Of a stretch of 64,000 bases of DNA, positions 1 to 8,704 are shown piece by piece. The notes below the pieces were generated by a model. That model was not told where the DNA came from. It did no database searches and was given only the letters and a program-made list of their open reading frames with translations. The position numbers and the translations under genes are program-made. Source of the stretch: Sphaerothrix epifaneia (lineage in GTDB: Bacteria > Cyanobacteriota > Cyanobacteriia > Phormidesmidales > Phormidesmidaceae); NCBI RefSeq assembly GCF_042788235.1, contig NZ_JBHZOL010000087.1, positions 1 through 64,000 on the forward strand. The letters are read 5' to 3'. Within the stretch, counting starts at the first letter, position 1. Each line of letters starts with the position of its first letter.

Positions 1-588
1 TCAAATCCTCTTAATATGGCATCAAGTCCTGTTTAGCTCTGGATCTTTCCTTTCTAGAACGAAAGGGCTAAGAGAGCCAGAACGATCCATAAGCTCAGCG
101 TGTAAAGCTGTGTGAAAATCTGGGTTTAACCCTAACCTTCAACAGGCTCATGAATCAACATTGGGTAGCTATGGGAAACTACCTGAAGGATTCAAGATTT
201 CTACTTATGATAAGTAGAGATTCAAAATTTTACAATCTGACATGTGAATTCTCAGAAAGGAGTGAGGGCTTTCACTGCCTAAGCTGAAAGAATTTTGCCA
301 GCCTCAAAGCTAACGCTCCCAAAAAGTCTTACTCAATCTTAAGCTTTTTCATAGCTGCTAATATGAGTTTCCTTGCAGCTTTGTGATTAACTCAGTTTGC
401 GCGTCTGGTGCCTACACTGGAAAGAAGGCAAACCCGCTTGGCGATCGCTTCTAGCTTGAGGCAGATTTTAGCAATCCTCAGTTAGCTCAGTGGGCGATCG
501 CGCTTGCCTGTCTTATTGCGATGGGTCAGGCTAGCCCTTTAAAAGGGGTCGTCAACTCAACCAAACTTTAGAAAACTCAAACACAATC
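1..588. other. Left-edge spacer, no gene seen
   Basis: I find no convincing coding region or RNA gene in this stretch upstream of ycf4. It has two HIP1-type GCGATCGC-like sites near 440 and 493. A perfect inverted repeat at 200-218 (TCTACTTAT, one central base, ATAAGTAGA) sits between two near-identical 12-base direct repeats at 189-200 and 219-230. The ycf4 promoter must lie here, but no clear -35/-10 pair stands out. Confidence 0.5.
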
Positions 589-1155
589 ATGTCTATGTCT
601 ACGGCTTCTGCTGAGGAAACTCGTCTCCGTCGGAGCGTTTTGGGCGCTAGACGGCTTAGCAACTATTGGTGGGCTACCGTCATTACCATTGGTGGGGTCG
701 GCTTTTTTTTGGCGAGCGTGTCTAGTTATCTCAAAGTTAACCTGCTGCCTTTTGCCAACCCGACAGAGCTGGTTTTTGTGCCTCAGGGTCTGGTAATGGG
801 CTTTTACGGCACAGCGGCCTTGCTACTAGCCACCTATCTTTGGCTGATCATTAGCTGGGATGTCGGCGGGGGCTATAACGAGTTCAACAAGCAAACGGGC
901 CAGTTCACAATTTTTCGCTGGGGCTTTCCAGGAGAAAACCGCAAAATTGAGATGAAGCAGGCATTAGCAGACATTCAGGCTGTCAAGGTTGCCATCAAAG
1001 AAGGACTCAATCCTAAGCGGGCTTTGTATTTGCGGGTTAAAGGCAAAGGAGAAATTCCGCTCACACGGGTAGGTCAGCCTTTAGCCCTGTCCACGCTGGA
1101 AAATGAAGGGGCTGAACTCGCCCGCTTTTTACAGGTTCCTTTAGAAGGACTTTAG
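589..1155 (+). CDS. ycf4: Photosystem I assembly protein Ycf4
   Basis: Ycf4 is a thylakoid membrane protein that helps assemble photosystem I. The 188-residue length matches the family. Two hydrophobic segments lie at about residues 27-48 and 67-88, followed by the soluble C-terminal domain. Recognisable family stretches include the YNEFNKQTG and FRWGFPG segments after the second helix and the LTRVGQPLALS segment near the C-terminus. The start is the first of two nearby ATGs (Met1 or Met3); the choice changes two residues only. The cyclophilin gene begins 77 bases downstream on the same strand. Confidence 0.95.
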   Translation: MSMSTASAEETRLRRSVLGARRLSNYWWATVITIGGVGFFLASVSSYLKVNLLPFANPTELVFVPQGLVMGFYGTAALLLATYLWLIISWDVGGGYNEFNKQTGQFTIFRWGFPGENRKIEMKQALADIQAVKVAIKEGLNPKRALYLRVKGKGEIPLTRVGQPLALSTLENEGAELARFLQVPLEGL

Positions 1156-1232
1156 AAACCACAAATGGTTATTTGAATGACCGAAATCGTGGGAGAATTG
1201 TGCTCTTGAGCTGTTGGAAGGCAAATTTAGCA

Positions 1233-1991
1233 ATGATCAAAACAGCGAAATTTGGGTGGATTACCCTTGTACTCGTCACTGTTCTGTTTTTAAGCAGTTG
1301 TACCGGAACCCAGACTGCTGACTCTGAAGTGGCTTCCTCACCGACTGAGTCAACCCCAGCAGACACAACTAGCCAAACAGAAAGCACCAACACCGATTTG
1401 CCGATTTTGGAGGGGAGAGCGACAGTTGAGCTAAGCGTCAATGGTTCTGCCGTTGTGATTGAAGTCAACGGTGAACAGGCTCCCATCACAGCCGGAAATT
1501 TTGTAGACCTGGTTCAGCGGGGGGTTTACGATGGCACAGTTTTTCATCGAGTTGTACGGCAGCCAGAACCCTTTGTCGTACAAGGTGGCGATCCCCTGAG
1601 CAAAGACCCCAATATTCCGACTCAGCAGTTAGGAACAGGGAGCTTTACCGATCCAGAAACGGGTGAAGCCCGGTATATTCCGTTAGAAATTAAGCCCGCC
1701 AACGCTGAGCAGCCTGTCTATAGTCAAACCTTTGAAGAAGCTGGCATTACGGATGCACCTGAGTTGACCCATACGCGAGGGGCAGTGGCGATGGCGCGAT
1801 CGCAGTTTCCAGATTCTGCTTCGGCTCAGTTTTATATCGCTCTGGCAGATTTGCCTTTTCTAGACGGTAACTATGCTGTTTTTGGCCAGGTGATTGAAGG
1901 CATGGAAGTCGTAGACAGCATTCAACAAGGCGATGTGATTGAATCTGCCGAAGTAACTGAGGGATTAGACAATCTCAAGACAGGGAATTAA
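1233..1991 (+). CDS. Lipoprotein peptidylprolyl isomerase, cyclophilin type
   Basis: This is a cyclophilin-fold cis-trans prolyl isomerase, expected to assist protein folding outside the cytoplasm. The ATG at 1233 gives an N-terminus with a short basic region, a hydrophobic core and a lipobox (LSSC, cysteine at about residue 22), so the product is probably lipid-anchored. An upstream TTG at 1173 would spoil the signal peptide. A Ser/Thr-rich linker precedes the cyclophilin domain, which shows FVDLVQRGVYDGTVFHRV, VVQGGDP and SASAQFYIAL. Active-site-type Arg and Phe residues are present. The ketoacyl synthase gene starts 12 bases after the stop, so the two are probably cotranscribed. Confidence 0.9.
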   Translation: MIKTAKFGWITLVLVTVLFLSSCTGTQTADSEVASSPTESTPADTTSQTESTNTDLPILEGRATVELSVNGSAVVIEVNGEQAPITAGNFVDLVQRGVYDGTVFHRVVRQPEPFVVQGGDPLSKDPNIPTQQLGTGSFTDPETGEARYIPLEIKPANAEQPVYSQTFEEAGITDAPELTHTRGAVAMARSQFPDSASAQFYIALADLPFLDGNYAVFGQVIEGMEVVDSIQQGDVIESAEVTEGLDNLKTGN

Positions 1992-2003
1992 AGCCTTTAC
2001 GCT

Positions 2004-3146
2004 GTGGACGTTGTCGTAACTGGCCTGGGGCTAACGACGGCTCTAGGTACAAGCAGCGAAATCACCTGGAAAAGGTTGTTAGCAGGTGATAGTGCGATCG
2101 CGCTGCGCCAGCCCTTCGTTGACTTGCCGCCTCGACCCATGGCTTTGATAGGGGCGATCCCAGGCTGCTTAAACTCTATTTTGGGGAAGACGGTGGCGGC
2201 AGCGATCGCCGATGCTAAGCTGCAGTTGCCTTTACCGGAGTGTGGGGTGGTCATTGGTTCGAGCAGAAGCCATCAAAGCCTTTGGGAACAGTTAGCCTGT
2301 CAGTCACTGCTAGCAGCACCTACCCAAGTAGCACCGCGCAACTGGTTAGAGACGCTGCCCAACAATCCCGCAGCCGCCGTTGCTCAGCAACTCGGCACTC
2401 AAGCACCTGTGCTAGCGCCGATGGCGGCCTGCGCCACCGGGTTGTGGAGTGTTATTCAAGGCGCTGGGTTGATTCAGAGCGGTCACTGCGATCGCGTCGT
2501 TGTCGGAGCCGTAGATACACCGATAACCCCCCTGACCCTAGCTGGCTTTGAGCAAATGGGTGCTTTGGCTAAAACAGGCTGTTACCCCTTCGACTGCCAG
2601 CGACAGGGTTTAGTGCTAGGCGAAGGAGCGGCGGTGCTAGTCCTTGAATCTTTACAAACGGCACAGCGGCGTCAAGCTAGAATTTACGGTCGAGTTTTAG
2701 GGTTTGGTGCAACAGCCGATGGCTATCACATCACCACCCCCGACCCTCAGCTTAAATTAGGGTTGGCTGCGGTTGAGGCTTGTTTTCAGCAGGCTCAGCT
2801 TCACCCACCCGCAATTGACTACATCCATGCCCACGGCACCAGCACGCGGCTGAACGACGCCAAGGAAGCTCAGCTAATTCAGGCTCTATTCCCCCCATCT
2901 GTCGCTATCAGTTCTACCAAAGGAGCCACAGGTCATACCTTAGGCGCTTCTGGCGCAATGGGCTTGGTCTTTAGCTTGCTGGCACTCCACTATCAAATCT
3001 TGCCGCCTTGTACAGGCTTAAAAACGGCTGACTTTGAACTTAATTTGGTGACTCAAGCCACGCCTCAAACACTCCATAACGCCCTCTGTTTTAGCTTCGG
3101 CTTTGGTGGTCAAAACGTTGCGATCGCCGTTGGCAGGTGTTGCTAA
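2004..3146 (+). CDS. Beta-ketoacyl-ACP synthase II-like (second KAS)
   Basis: This is a thiolase-fold condensing enzyme of the FabF (KAS II) type, which elongates acyl-ACP chains with malonyl-ACP. The complete Cys-His-His triad is visible: Cys143 in MAACATGLWS, His277 in HAHGTST and His311 in GHTLGASG, with Lys306 nearby. At 380 residues it is shorter than the canonical FabF at 42941-44194 (417 residues), and its N-terminal half is more divergent. The GTG at 2004 places the VVVTGLGL strand at the N-terminus as in the family. It could be a housekeeping paralogue or serve a specialised lipid or polyketide-like pathway. Its partner gene, a lipoprotein cyclophilin, gives no clue. Confidence 0.85.
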   Translation: MDVVVTGLGLTTALGTSSEITWKRLLAGDSAIALRQPFVDLPPRPMALIGAIPGCLNSILGKTVAAAIADAKLQLPLPECGVVIGSSRSHQSLWEQLACQSLLAAPTQVAPRNWLETLPNNPAAAVAQQLGTQAPVLAPMAACATGLWSVIQGAGLIQSGHCDRVVVGAVDTPITPLTLAGFEQMGALAKTGCYPFDCQRQGLVLGEGAAVLVLESLQTAQRRQARIYGRVLGFGATADGYHITTPDPQLKLGLAAVEACFQQAQLHPPAIDYIHAHGTSTRLNDAKEAQLIQALFPPSVAISSTKGATGHTLGASGAMGLVFSLLALHYQILPPCTGLKTADFELNLVTQATPQTLHNALCFSFGFGGQNVAIAVGRCC

Positions 3147-3207
3147 AGTAAAGGGCTGAGAGCTAAGGGCAGACGGAAAGCTTTTCTGCCAGAAGCTTAC
3201 AGCTATT
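3142..3207. repeat. Dispersed intergenic hairpin repeat, copy A
   Basis: Read on the minus strand, this spacer shares the core AGAAAAGCTTT, two or three variable bases, then TCTGCCC and a TCAGCC block with copy B at 7332-7427. It contains GGCAGA (3168-3173) paired with TCTGCC (3185-3190). It lies between the second KAS gene and the convergent PLP-lyase gene, and may act as a transcription terminator for either. Confidence 0.5.
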
Positions 3208-3303
3208 TGAATGTCTCAACTTTAGTGGCTACGCCTCTAACCCGTTAGATCTCGACGGATATCCCCTCAGCTATTGGTTTTCTCCGGTCTATTTCCTTAG
3301 CCT

Positions 3304-4533
3304 CTATGCTGGCCCAATCGCTTCAACCGCTGCTTCAAGAGCGATCGCGACATGAGTCCAATGCGTCCCCCCTTGGCAGTAAACAATATAGGGAGGTCGT
3401 AGCGGCCCATCTGCTGACAACTCTGAGGTGCTACCGTCAATAAACGTTCCCCCCGCCATAACTAACTCGCTTTCATATCCCGGCATAGCGGCAGGCACAG
3501 GGCTGAGGTAAGCGCCTATTGGAGAATGCTGCTGAATCGCCCGACAAAAGGCTATTAGCTTTTCAGGGGAACCCAGTTGAATCGCCTGAATCACCTCTCG
3601 CTGCCTCACCTCAGGCCCCGGATTCACCGGATAGCCCAACTGGTCAAAGGTTTGAGCCATCAAGTAATTACCCTTGAGCGCTTCGCCTACCATTTGCGGC
3701 GCTAAAAAAAGACCTTGAAAGAGCAAGCGATTTTGCTCAAGGGTAGCCCCACCGCTGCTGCCAATGCCGGGAGCCGTCAGACGACAGGCAGCCGCTTCAA
3801 CCAAATCAGCCCGACCCGCTACGTATCCGCCAGTCGGGGCAATCGTCCCTCCCGGATTTTTAATTAGAGAGCCAGCCATTAAGTCAGCGCCAACGGCAGT
3901 TGGTTCGCGATCTTCGACAAACTCTCCGTAGCAGTTGTCAACGAAACAGATTGTTTCGGGGTTTTGCTGCTTCACAATCTGGACAATGCGGCTGATATCC
4001 GTAATTGACAAACTCGATCGCCAGCTATAACCACACGATCGCTGAATCAAGACGAGGCGAGTATGGGGTCTAACGGCGGTGGCTAGCGCTTTCCAGTCAA
4101 TCGAACCCGTATCAGCTAGAGGCAAATATCTATAATCAACCTCGAATTCTTTCAATGATCCCTGGCCATTTCCACGCACGCCTAAGACTTCTTCCAAGGT
4201 GTCGTAAGGAGGCCCCACAACCGCTAAAAGCTCATCTCCAGGTCGCAAAACGCCAAACAGCGCACAGGCGATCGCGTGCGTTCCTGAAACGAATTGCACT
4301 CGCACAATTGCAGCTTCTGCGTCTACAATCGAGGCGAATGTCTGATCAAGCACCTGCCGCCCTAAATCGTCGTGCCCATAGCCAGAAACACTGGCAAAAT
4401 GATGAGGCCCGACTCGATTTTCGCGAAAAGCTGTCAGCACTCGTGACAGATTTTTCTTGACCTGAGCGTCAATTCCATAAAAAATCTGAGATAGTGTTTG
4501 TTCTGACAGCTGCAGCTTTTCCAAGCTTTTCAT
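3304..4533 (-). CDS. PLP-dependent methionine gamma-lyase / aluminium resistance family protein
   Basis: This is a fold-type I PLP enzyme of the family named aluminium resistance protein or methionine gamma-lyase family, related to cystathionine beta-lyase. The real substrate is unknown. The 409-residue length is normal. Visible features are the phosphate-binding region SGTHAI near residue 84, the cofactor aspartate in CFVDNCYGEF near residue 199, and the PLP-binding lysine (about Lys225) in GSLIKNPGGT. The ATG at 4533 starts a helical N-terminus typical of the family. It is transcribed divergently from desC with an 87-base gap. Confidence 0.87.
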   Translation of the reverse strand: MKSLEKLQLSEQTLSQIFYGIDAQVKKNLSRVLTAFRENRVGPHHFASVSGYGHDDLGRQVLDQTFASIVDAEAAIVRVQFVSGTHAIACALFGVLRPGDELLAVVGPPYDTLEEVLGVRGNGQGSLKEFEVDYRYLPLADTGSIDWKALATAVRPHTRLVLIQRSCGYSWRSSLSITDISRIVQIVKQQNPETICFVDNCYGEFVEDREPTAVGADLMAGSLIKNPGGTIAPTGGYVAGRADLVEAAACRLTAPGIGSSGGATLEQNRLLFQGLFLAPQMVGEALKGNYLMAQTFDQLGYPVNPGPEVRQREVIQAIQLGSPEKLIAFCRAIQQHSPIGAYLSPVPAAMPGYESELVMAGGTFIDGSTSELSADGPLRPPYIVYCQGGTHWTHVAIALEAAVEAIGPA

Positions 4534-4620
4534 TAATCCTATATTCTTTGCGATTTAGAGTGACGTGGACTCTATTGTCGCCTGCAAGGGAAATAAATTG
4601 TTCGTAATCTGAGATTTTTC

Positions 4621-5439
4621 ATGACTGTCGCTAAACCTATTCAACTTTCTCTCAATTGGCCCACCATCGTGTTTATGGTGTTGGTTCATATCGGTGCCCT
4701 CTTCGCCCTGCTGCCCAGTAACTTTAGCTGGGCTGCTGTGGGTATTGCCCTGTTTTTACACTGGTTTACAGGTTGCCTGGGAATTACACTGGGCTGGCAC
4801 CGACTGATTGCGCATCGTAGTTTCCAGGTGCCTAAGTGGCTAGAGTATTTCTTTGTATTCTGTGGCAGCTTGGCTTGTCAACACGGGCCAATTGAGTGGA
4901 TAGGTCTACATCGGCACCATCACGCTTATTCCGATCAAGAAGCTGACCACCACAATTCTGGACGGGGTTTTTGGTGGAGCCACATGGGCTGGATCTTCTA
5001 TGAGGTTCCGGCGGAAAAGGATACCCCCCGTTTCACCCGTGACATTGTTAACGACCCGGTTTATCTCTTTTTTGAAAATTATTTTTTAGCCTTACAAATT
5101 GCTCTAGGCGCTTTGCTGTATGCGTTAGGCGGCTGGCCCTTTGTGGTTTGGGGTATTTGCGTTCGTCTTGTGGCTGTTTATCACTGTACCTGGCTGGTTA
5201 ACAGTGCGACTCACAAGTTTGGCTATCGCACTTACGAAACAGAAGATTTTTCGACCAATTGCTGGTGGGTGGCGCTCTTGACCTACGGTGAAGGATGGCA
5301 CAACAATCACCATGCTTTCCAATATTCAGCTCGCCACGGCCTGAAATGGTGGGAAATCGATATGACTTGGATGACCATTCGTTTTCTGCAAACGTTGGGT
5401 CTAGCCAGCAAAGTGAAACTGGTGGGCGATCGCAACTAG
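4621..5439 (+). CDS. desC: Acyl-lipid delta-9 fatty acid desaturase DesC
   Basis: This membrane di-iron desaturase introduces the first double bond into C18/C16 acyl chains of membrane lipids, using ferredoxin-type electrons. The three histidine boxes are intact: HRLIAH near residue 60, HRHHH near 97 and HNNHH near 230. Four hydrophobic segments flank them in the usual arrangement, and 272 residues is the normal length for cyanobacterial DesC. In cyanobacteria desaturases are often cold-regulated; no regulatory element was recognised in the 87-base divergent spacer. The exact regiochemistry is inferred from family similarity. Confidence 0.92.
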   Translation: MTVAKPIQLSLNWPTIVFMVLVHIGALFALLPSNFSWAAVGIALFLHWFTGCLGITLGWHRLIAHRSFQVPKWLEYFFVFCGSLACQHGPIEWIGLHRHHHAYSDQEADHHNSGRGFWWSHMGWIFYEVPAEKDTPRFTRDIVNDPVYLFFENYFLALQIALGALLYALGGWPFVVWGICVRLVAVYHCTWLVNSATHKFGYRTYETEDFSTNCWWVALLTYGEGWHNNHHAFQYSARHGLKWWEIDMTWMTIRFLQTLGLASKVKLVGDRN

Positions 5440-5475
5440 GTTGCTAGTTATTTGCCCCTGTCAATAGCGCTAGGT

Positions 5476-6726
5476 TTAGTTGCCCTGAACAATCTGTTTG
5501 ATGGTTGTCAGGGCTTCTAGGCCGATAATGCCACCGCAGCGCCCTTCTTGACTGGACATTCCTAAGGCAATGCCCGTTCCTTGCTTGGGATTTCGAGAAA
5601 ATCGGGACGACGCGTTGATGTACACAGACGTACTACTTACGTTCAGGGCAAACTGCCTGCCTTCAGCGTACGATTCAGTCACCAAACAATCGGCATGGCC
5701 GCTGCTGTAGCGATTAATCCAGGCGATCGCCGTCCCTAAGCTTTCCACACGCTTAAAGGCAATTTTGGGGCTGAGATAGGGTTGTTGCCAGTCTGGCGCA
5801 TCCGCCAAAACCAGTTCTGGAAATTCGGCCACCATTGGCTCATCTCCCCGCAGTTCAAAGCCTTGCTCCCGAAGGCGTTGCCACAATCGCGTTAGCATTG
5901 AACTAGCATGGCTGGTATGGACGAGTACTTTTTCGATTGCATTTACCGCATCGGGTTCGCCGCGATGGCTATCCATAATCAGGTCGTAGACTAAATCTGA
6001 ACTACTTGAAGTAGACCAGTAAAGATAACAGTTCCCCATCGTTGAAGCTAAGACAGGGACAGTGGCTTGTCGCTTAATTTGTTGAATCAGACTAGGCCGA
6101 CCATAGGGAATCACCAGGCTAATATCGGGCAGTTGAACAAGCTGATTGCGCAGGGCATCCCCTTGTTCAGGCGAAAGAAATAACAAGCTGGTTTCAGGTA
6201 GTCCAGCGATCGCAATGGCTTCCTGTAGCACCTGAACAATTATCTGGTTTGTCTGGCTAGCTTCACTGCCGCCTTTTAGCACCAGACCATTACCCACTCG
6301 GCAGCAAAGTCCAGCCGCGATCGCACCTAGCTCAGGAAACGCCTCATAGACCAGCGCAATCACCCCTAAAGGTTGTAGCTGGTAATAAGCAGTCGCGGCA
6401 TCATGGGCATAGGGCAGCCTAGACATCTGGGGCGAAGGCACCCCCAAAGCAGATAAGCGCCGCAAAATCTTGATGGCAACCTGTAGCCGTTCTGGGGTCA
6501 GCCTGAGCCAATCTAAGACCAGATCCGGCACCGCCATTTCCCGGCTGGCTTCAAGGTCGAGGGTATTGGCTTCTAAAATCTGATCTTGATTTCTTTCCAG
6601 CGCTTGCGCCATCAGCTCTAGCGCATGGCTTTTTGTTTCAGCGCCTAAAGAAGCCAACTTCTGAGCAGATTGGGCAACTTGACGAACCGTTGAGACTAGC
6701 GGAGAAGAAAGAGAAGCCGAGGTCAT
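5476..6726 (-). CDS. ProA-like protein lacking the catalytic cysteine
   Basis: The fold is that of gamma-glutamyl phosphate reductase (ProA), which makes glutamate-5-semialdehyde for proline synthesis. GNGLVLKGGSEA, TMGNCYLYW, VYINASSRF and GLEALTT are all recognisable. However, where active ProA has a catalytic cysteine in a PxxCNAxET-type motif, this protein reads PDAVNAIEK with Val261. The IPRGG motif is changed to IPYGR, and YESRPNVT to YEAFPELG. It therefore probably lacks dehydrogenase activity, and a canonical proA is expected elsewhere in the genome. The ATG at 6726 is preferred over an upstream TTG at 6753. The stop of the small membrane-protein gene lies 5 bases before this ATG, so translation is probably coupled. 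Confidence 0.75.
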   Translation of the reverse strand: MTSASLSSPLVSTVRQVAQSAQKLASLGAETKSHALELMAQALERNQDQILEANTLDLEASREMAVPDLVLDWLRLTPERLQVAIKILRRLSALGVPSPQMSRLPYAHDAATAYYQLQPLGVIALVYEAFPELGAIAAGLCCRVGNGLVLKGGSEASQTNQIIVQVLQEAIAIAGLPETSLLFLSPEQGDALRNQLVQLPDISLVIPYGRPSLIQQIKRQATVPVLASTMGNCYLYWSTSSSSDLVYDLIMDSHRGEPDAVNAIEKVLVHTSHASSMLTRLWQRLREQGFELRGDEPMVAEFPELVLADAPDWQQPYLSPKIAFKRVESLGTAIAWINRYSSGHADCLVTESYAEGRQFALNVSSTSVYINASSRFSRNPKQGTGIALGMSSQEGRCGGIIGLEALTTIKQIVQGN

Positions 6727-6731
6727 TGGTG

Positions 6732-7142
6732 CTAACGCCTGCAGGCTAACCAAAACATAAAAACTAGCAGCATTGAAATGAGTAAGGCTGCTACCACACG
6801 CACCGTCAGACCAGTCGTTGCTGGCGGTTGAAGCGTTGTCAACAGCAAAACAAAAATAGCAATACCAAAAACAAGAAAAAACAAAAAAGGGAGGTAGTTA
6901 CGACCTAACCCAGCTCGATCAAGTGTCCACTGCTGGCCAACCCAGCGCCAAGCCCGTTTGTACGGATAATGGGTAGACAGTTGCTCAATCACATACCCGT
7001 CTTCGCGCAAAACGAAAATTTGCTGACAGCGATCGCAGCCAAACGCTTCAGTTAGCGCAATAGGAACAATACGCCCTCGACGACGGCAGGGACAAGGATA
7101 GTCTGCTGTCAGGTCAACCTTTTGACTTTTTTTAGAACGCAC
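6732..7142 (-). CDS. Conserved small zinc-ribbon-like membrane protein
   Basis: I do not recognise a named family. The 136-residue protein starts at GTG. Its N-terminal soluble part has CPC near residue 17 and CDRC near residue 36, spaced like a zinc ribbon. A Trp/Arg-rich stretch (RAWRWVGQQW) follows, then two hydrophobic helices at about residues 84-104 and 113-133. This predicts a membrane anchor with a small metal-binding head. It is immediately upstream of, and probably cotranslated with, the cysteine-less ProA-like gene, so the two products may work together. Confidence 0.7.
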   Translation of the reverse strand: MRSKKSQKVDLTADYPCPCRRRGRIVPIALTEAFGCDRCQQIFVLREDGYVIEQLSTHYPYKRAWRWVGQQWTLDRAGLGRNYLPFLFFLVFGIAIFVLLLTTLQPPATTGLTVRVVAALLISMLLVFMFWLACRR

Positions 7143-7331
7143 AGGCAGCAGCAGGCAAGTACAGAAAGATTGCTTCAGTCTACAAATCGGCTAAATTCAC
7201 ATTAGCTAAAGCCTAGCTAATAAAACAAGTCTGTTCAAAGAGGCTTTACGGACTTTCTGACATTTTAGGGGCAAACCTTCTTATTCGACCCCCATTCAAG
7301 CAAGTTAGATCCATACAAGCGGAAAAACTTC

Positions 7332-7427
7332 TATAGCTGTGGCTGCCCCCGTCAAGACACTTCAATGGCTGAAAGCCACTGACAGAAAAGCTTTTCTTCT
7401 GCCCTCAGCCTTCTACTTTTAGCTATA
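7332..7427. repeat. Dispersed intergenic hairpin repeat, copy B
   Basis: This 96-base element begins TATAGCT and ends AGCTATA, making an imperfect long hairpin, with a perfect 14-base palindrome AGAAAAGCTTTTCT at 7384-7397. The stretch CACTTCAATGGCTGAAAGCC plus CTG at its centre matches copy C (minus strand, 40513-40593) at 21 of 24 positions by eye. It lies in the otherwise empty spacer upstream of the ProA operon and next to tRNA-Gly. Confidence 0.65.
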
Positions 7428-7607
7428 CAACTACCCTTGAGCTTTACAAGCAACTGCAAAAGTTACGGCTCACCCCAAAAACCAGCAGTCAGCAACCAAA
7501 TCACCGCTGTCCTCGGCCATAGCCAACCAAGTGTACCGAAAGCACAGGTCAACCAAATAGACTCAAAAGCATATTTGCTTTCGGCTGTAAATATTTTTTA
7601 TAGAAAA

Positions 7608-7679
7608 AGCGGGTAACGCGATTCGAACGCGCGACATTCACCTTGGCAAGGTGACGCTCTACCACTGAGCTATACCCGC
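7608..7679 (-). tRNA. tRNA-Gly (anticodon GCC)
   Basis: On the minus strand a 72-base cloverleaf folds completely. The acceptor stem GCGGGTA pairs with TACCCGC and the D arm is GCTC/GAGC. The anticodon arm TCACC-TTGCCAA-GGTGA presents GCC. The T arm contains TTCGAAT, with one G-U pair. No CCA is encoded; the 3' end would be added enzymatically. Confidence 0.97.
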
Positions 7680-7757
7680 ATTGTTTTTCAGACCTTAACT
7701 AGAATCTCAGATTAGTAGGGCTTTGTCAACTCCTTTGTCAAAATCTTTTTCCCTAAC

Positions 7758-8330
7758 TTAGCTGTCTTCTTGAGCCAACCTTTGGGCAGGCCCTGCTGCC
7801 AGTTTTTGCGGCTCTCCGCCTGCCAACCCATTGAGCGAATCATTCGGTGGCAAAGCGCGAATTTGGCGCATCAAACTAGCCATCTCTAAAGCGCTCATGG
7901 CATAATTCCAGCCCAAATTGCTTTTGATGCCAGCCCGCTCAAGCGCTTGCTGCATAGAATCAGTAGTTAACACCCCAAAAACAATAGGTACGCCTGTTTG
8001 CAAACTAGTCGTAGCGATACCTTTAGACACTTCAGCCGCTACGTAGTCAAAATGGGGAGTTTGCCCACGAATGACGGCTCCTAAACAAATAATGGCATCG
8101 TAGCGACCCGTTAGCGCTAGCTGACGAGCCACCAATGGCACTTCAAAACTTCCAGGTACCCAGGCATAATCAACCTGAGTACCTTCAGGATGAACATCCA
8201 CCCCATGGCGCTTGAGACAATCTTGACAGCCTTCCAAAAGCTTGCCGGTCACCAAATCGTTGAAGCGACCGATTACAAATGCGAATCGGAGCGAACTGCT
8301 ATCTGTAAAACTACCTTCGAAAACTGTCAT
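7758..8330 (-). CDS. ribH: 6,7-dimethyl-8-ribityllumazine synthase
   Basis: RibH condenses 5-amino-6-ribitylaminouracil with 3,4-dihydroxy-2-butanone 4-phosphate, the penultimate step of riboflavin synthesis. The sequence shows the substrate loops: FNDLVTGKLLEG near the start, VPGSFEVPLVA, CLGAVIRGQTPHFDYV with the catalytic histidine, and GVLTTDSMQQALERAG. The core ends near residue 160; a Gly/Ala/Gln-rich tail of about 25 residues is extra and probably disordered. It follows psbZ by 14 bases on the same strand. Confidence 0.95.
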   Translation of the reverse strand: MTVFEGSFTDSSSLRFAFVIGRFNDLVTGKLLEGCQDCLKRHGVDVHPEGTQVDYAWVPGSFEVPLVARQLALTGRYDAIICLGAVIRGQTPHFDYVAAEVSKGIATTSLQTGVPIVFGVLTTDSMQQALERAGIKSNLGWNYAMSALEMASLMRQIRALPPNDSLNGLAGGEPQKLAAGPAQRLAQEDS

Positions 8331-8344
8331 ATTTCCCTAGCTGG

Positions 8345-8536
8345 CTAAACAACTAAATAATTCAGACCACCCACGACAACAACTAAGACTCCCCAAAGAA
8401 TAGAGCCTAGGAGAATCAACCGTTTTGACTGATCCCAGTTTTGCGGCGAAGCATAGGCAACCGGAACACCAACTACCATGACAAAAGACCAAACGACCAA
8501 AGCCAAGAGGGCAATTTGAAACAGAATTGATACCAT
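8345..8536 (-). CDS. psbZ: Photosystem II protein PsbZ (Ycf9)
   Basis: PsbZ is a two-helix subunit at the periphery of photosystem II that stabilises CP43 and supercomplex contacts. The 63-residue protein has two transmembrane helices joined by the conserved loop containing YASPQNWDQSKR. The ATG at 8536 is chosen because GGGAG lies 5-8 bases upstream; an earlier in-frame start at 8557 would put the Shine-Dalgarno sequence inside the gene. It is the first gene of a short psbZ-ribH operon, divergent from the nucleotidyltransferase fusion gene. Confidence 0.96.
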   Translation of the reverse strand: MVSILFQIALLALVVWSFVMVVGVPVAYASPQNWDQSKRLILLGSILWGVLVVVVGGLNYLVV

Positions 8537-8704
8537 TTTTCTCTCCCAGTACAGCAAATGTTATGAAAATGCTCACAGCAGCGCAGTCTCCCTAACTTAG
8601 GGCACTGCTCTCTAGGCAGCCTTGTTAGTACGCTATCAGAAATTAGACCCCTTGCAAAAGTTCCTAATCGATCGCTGGCATAAATCTTTCGCTTCTTTTT
8701 CGCT

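Larger units (their letters stand above)
7143..7757. other. Spacer with repeat B and tRNA-Gly
   Basis: Apart from the hairpin repeat at 7332-7427 and tRNA-Gly at 7608-7679, I see nothing coding in this 615-base stretch. Promoters for the minus-strand ProA-like operon must lie near 7143-7250. Confidence 0.5.

Noticed and set aside
1..20. TTCAAATCC-like start, as in the T arm of a tRNA cut by the left edge
   Set aside because: The following bases give no plausible acceptor stem or discriminator, so I did not call a tRNA.
189..230. Stem TCTAC...GTAGA between direct repeats, resembling a Cas12a-type CRISPR repeat
   Set aside because: Only one copy is present, there are no spacers, and no cas gene lies in the window. 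The likeness to the AATTTCTACT...GTAGAT stem is probably chance.
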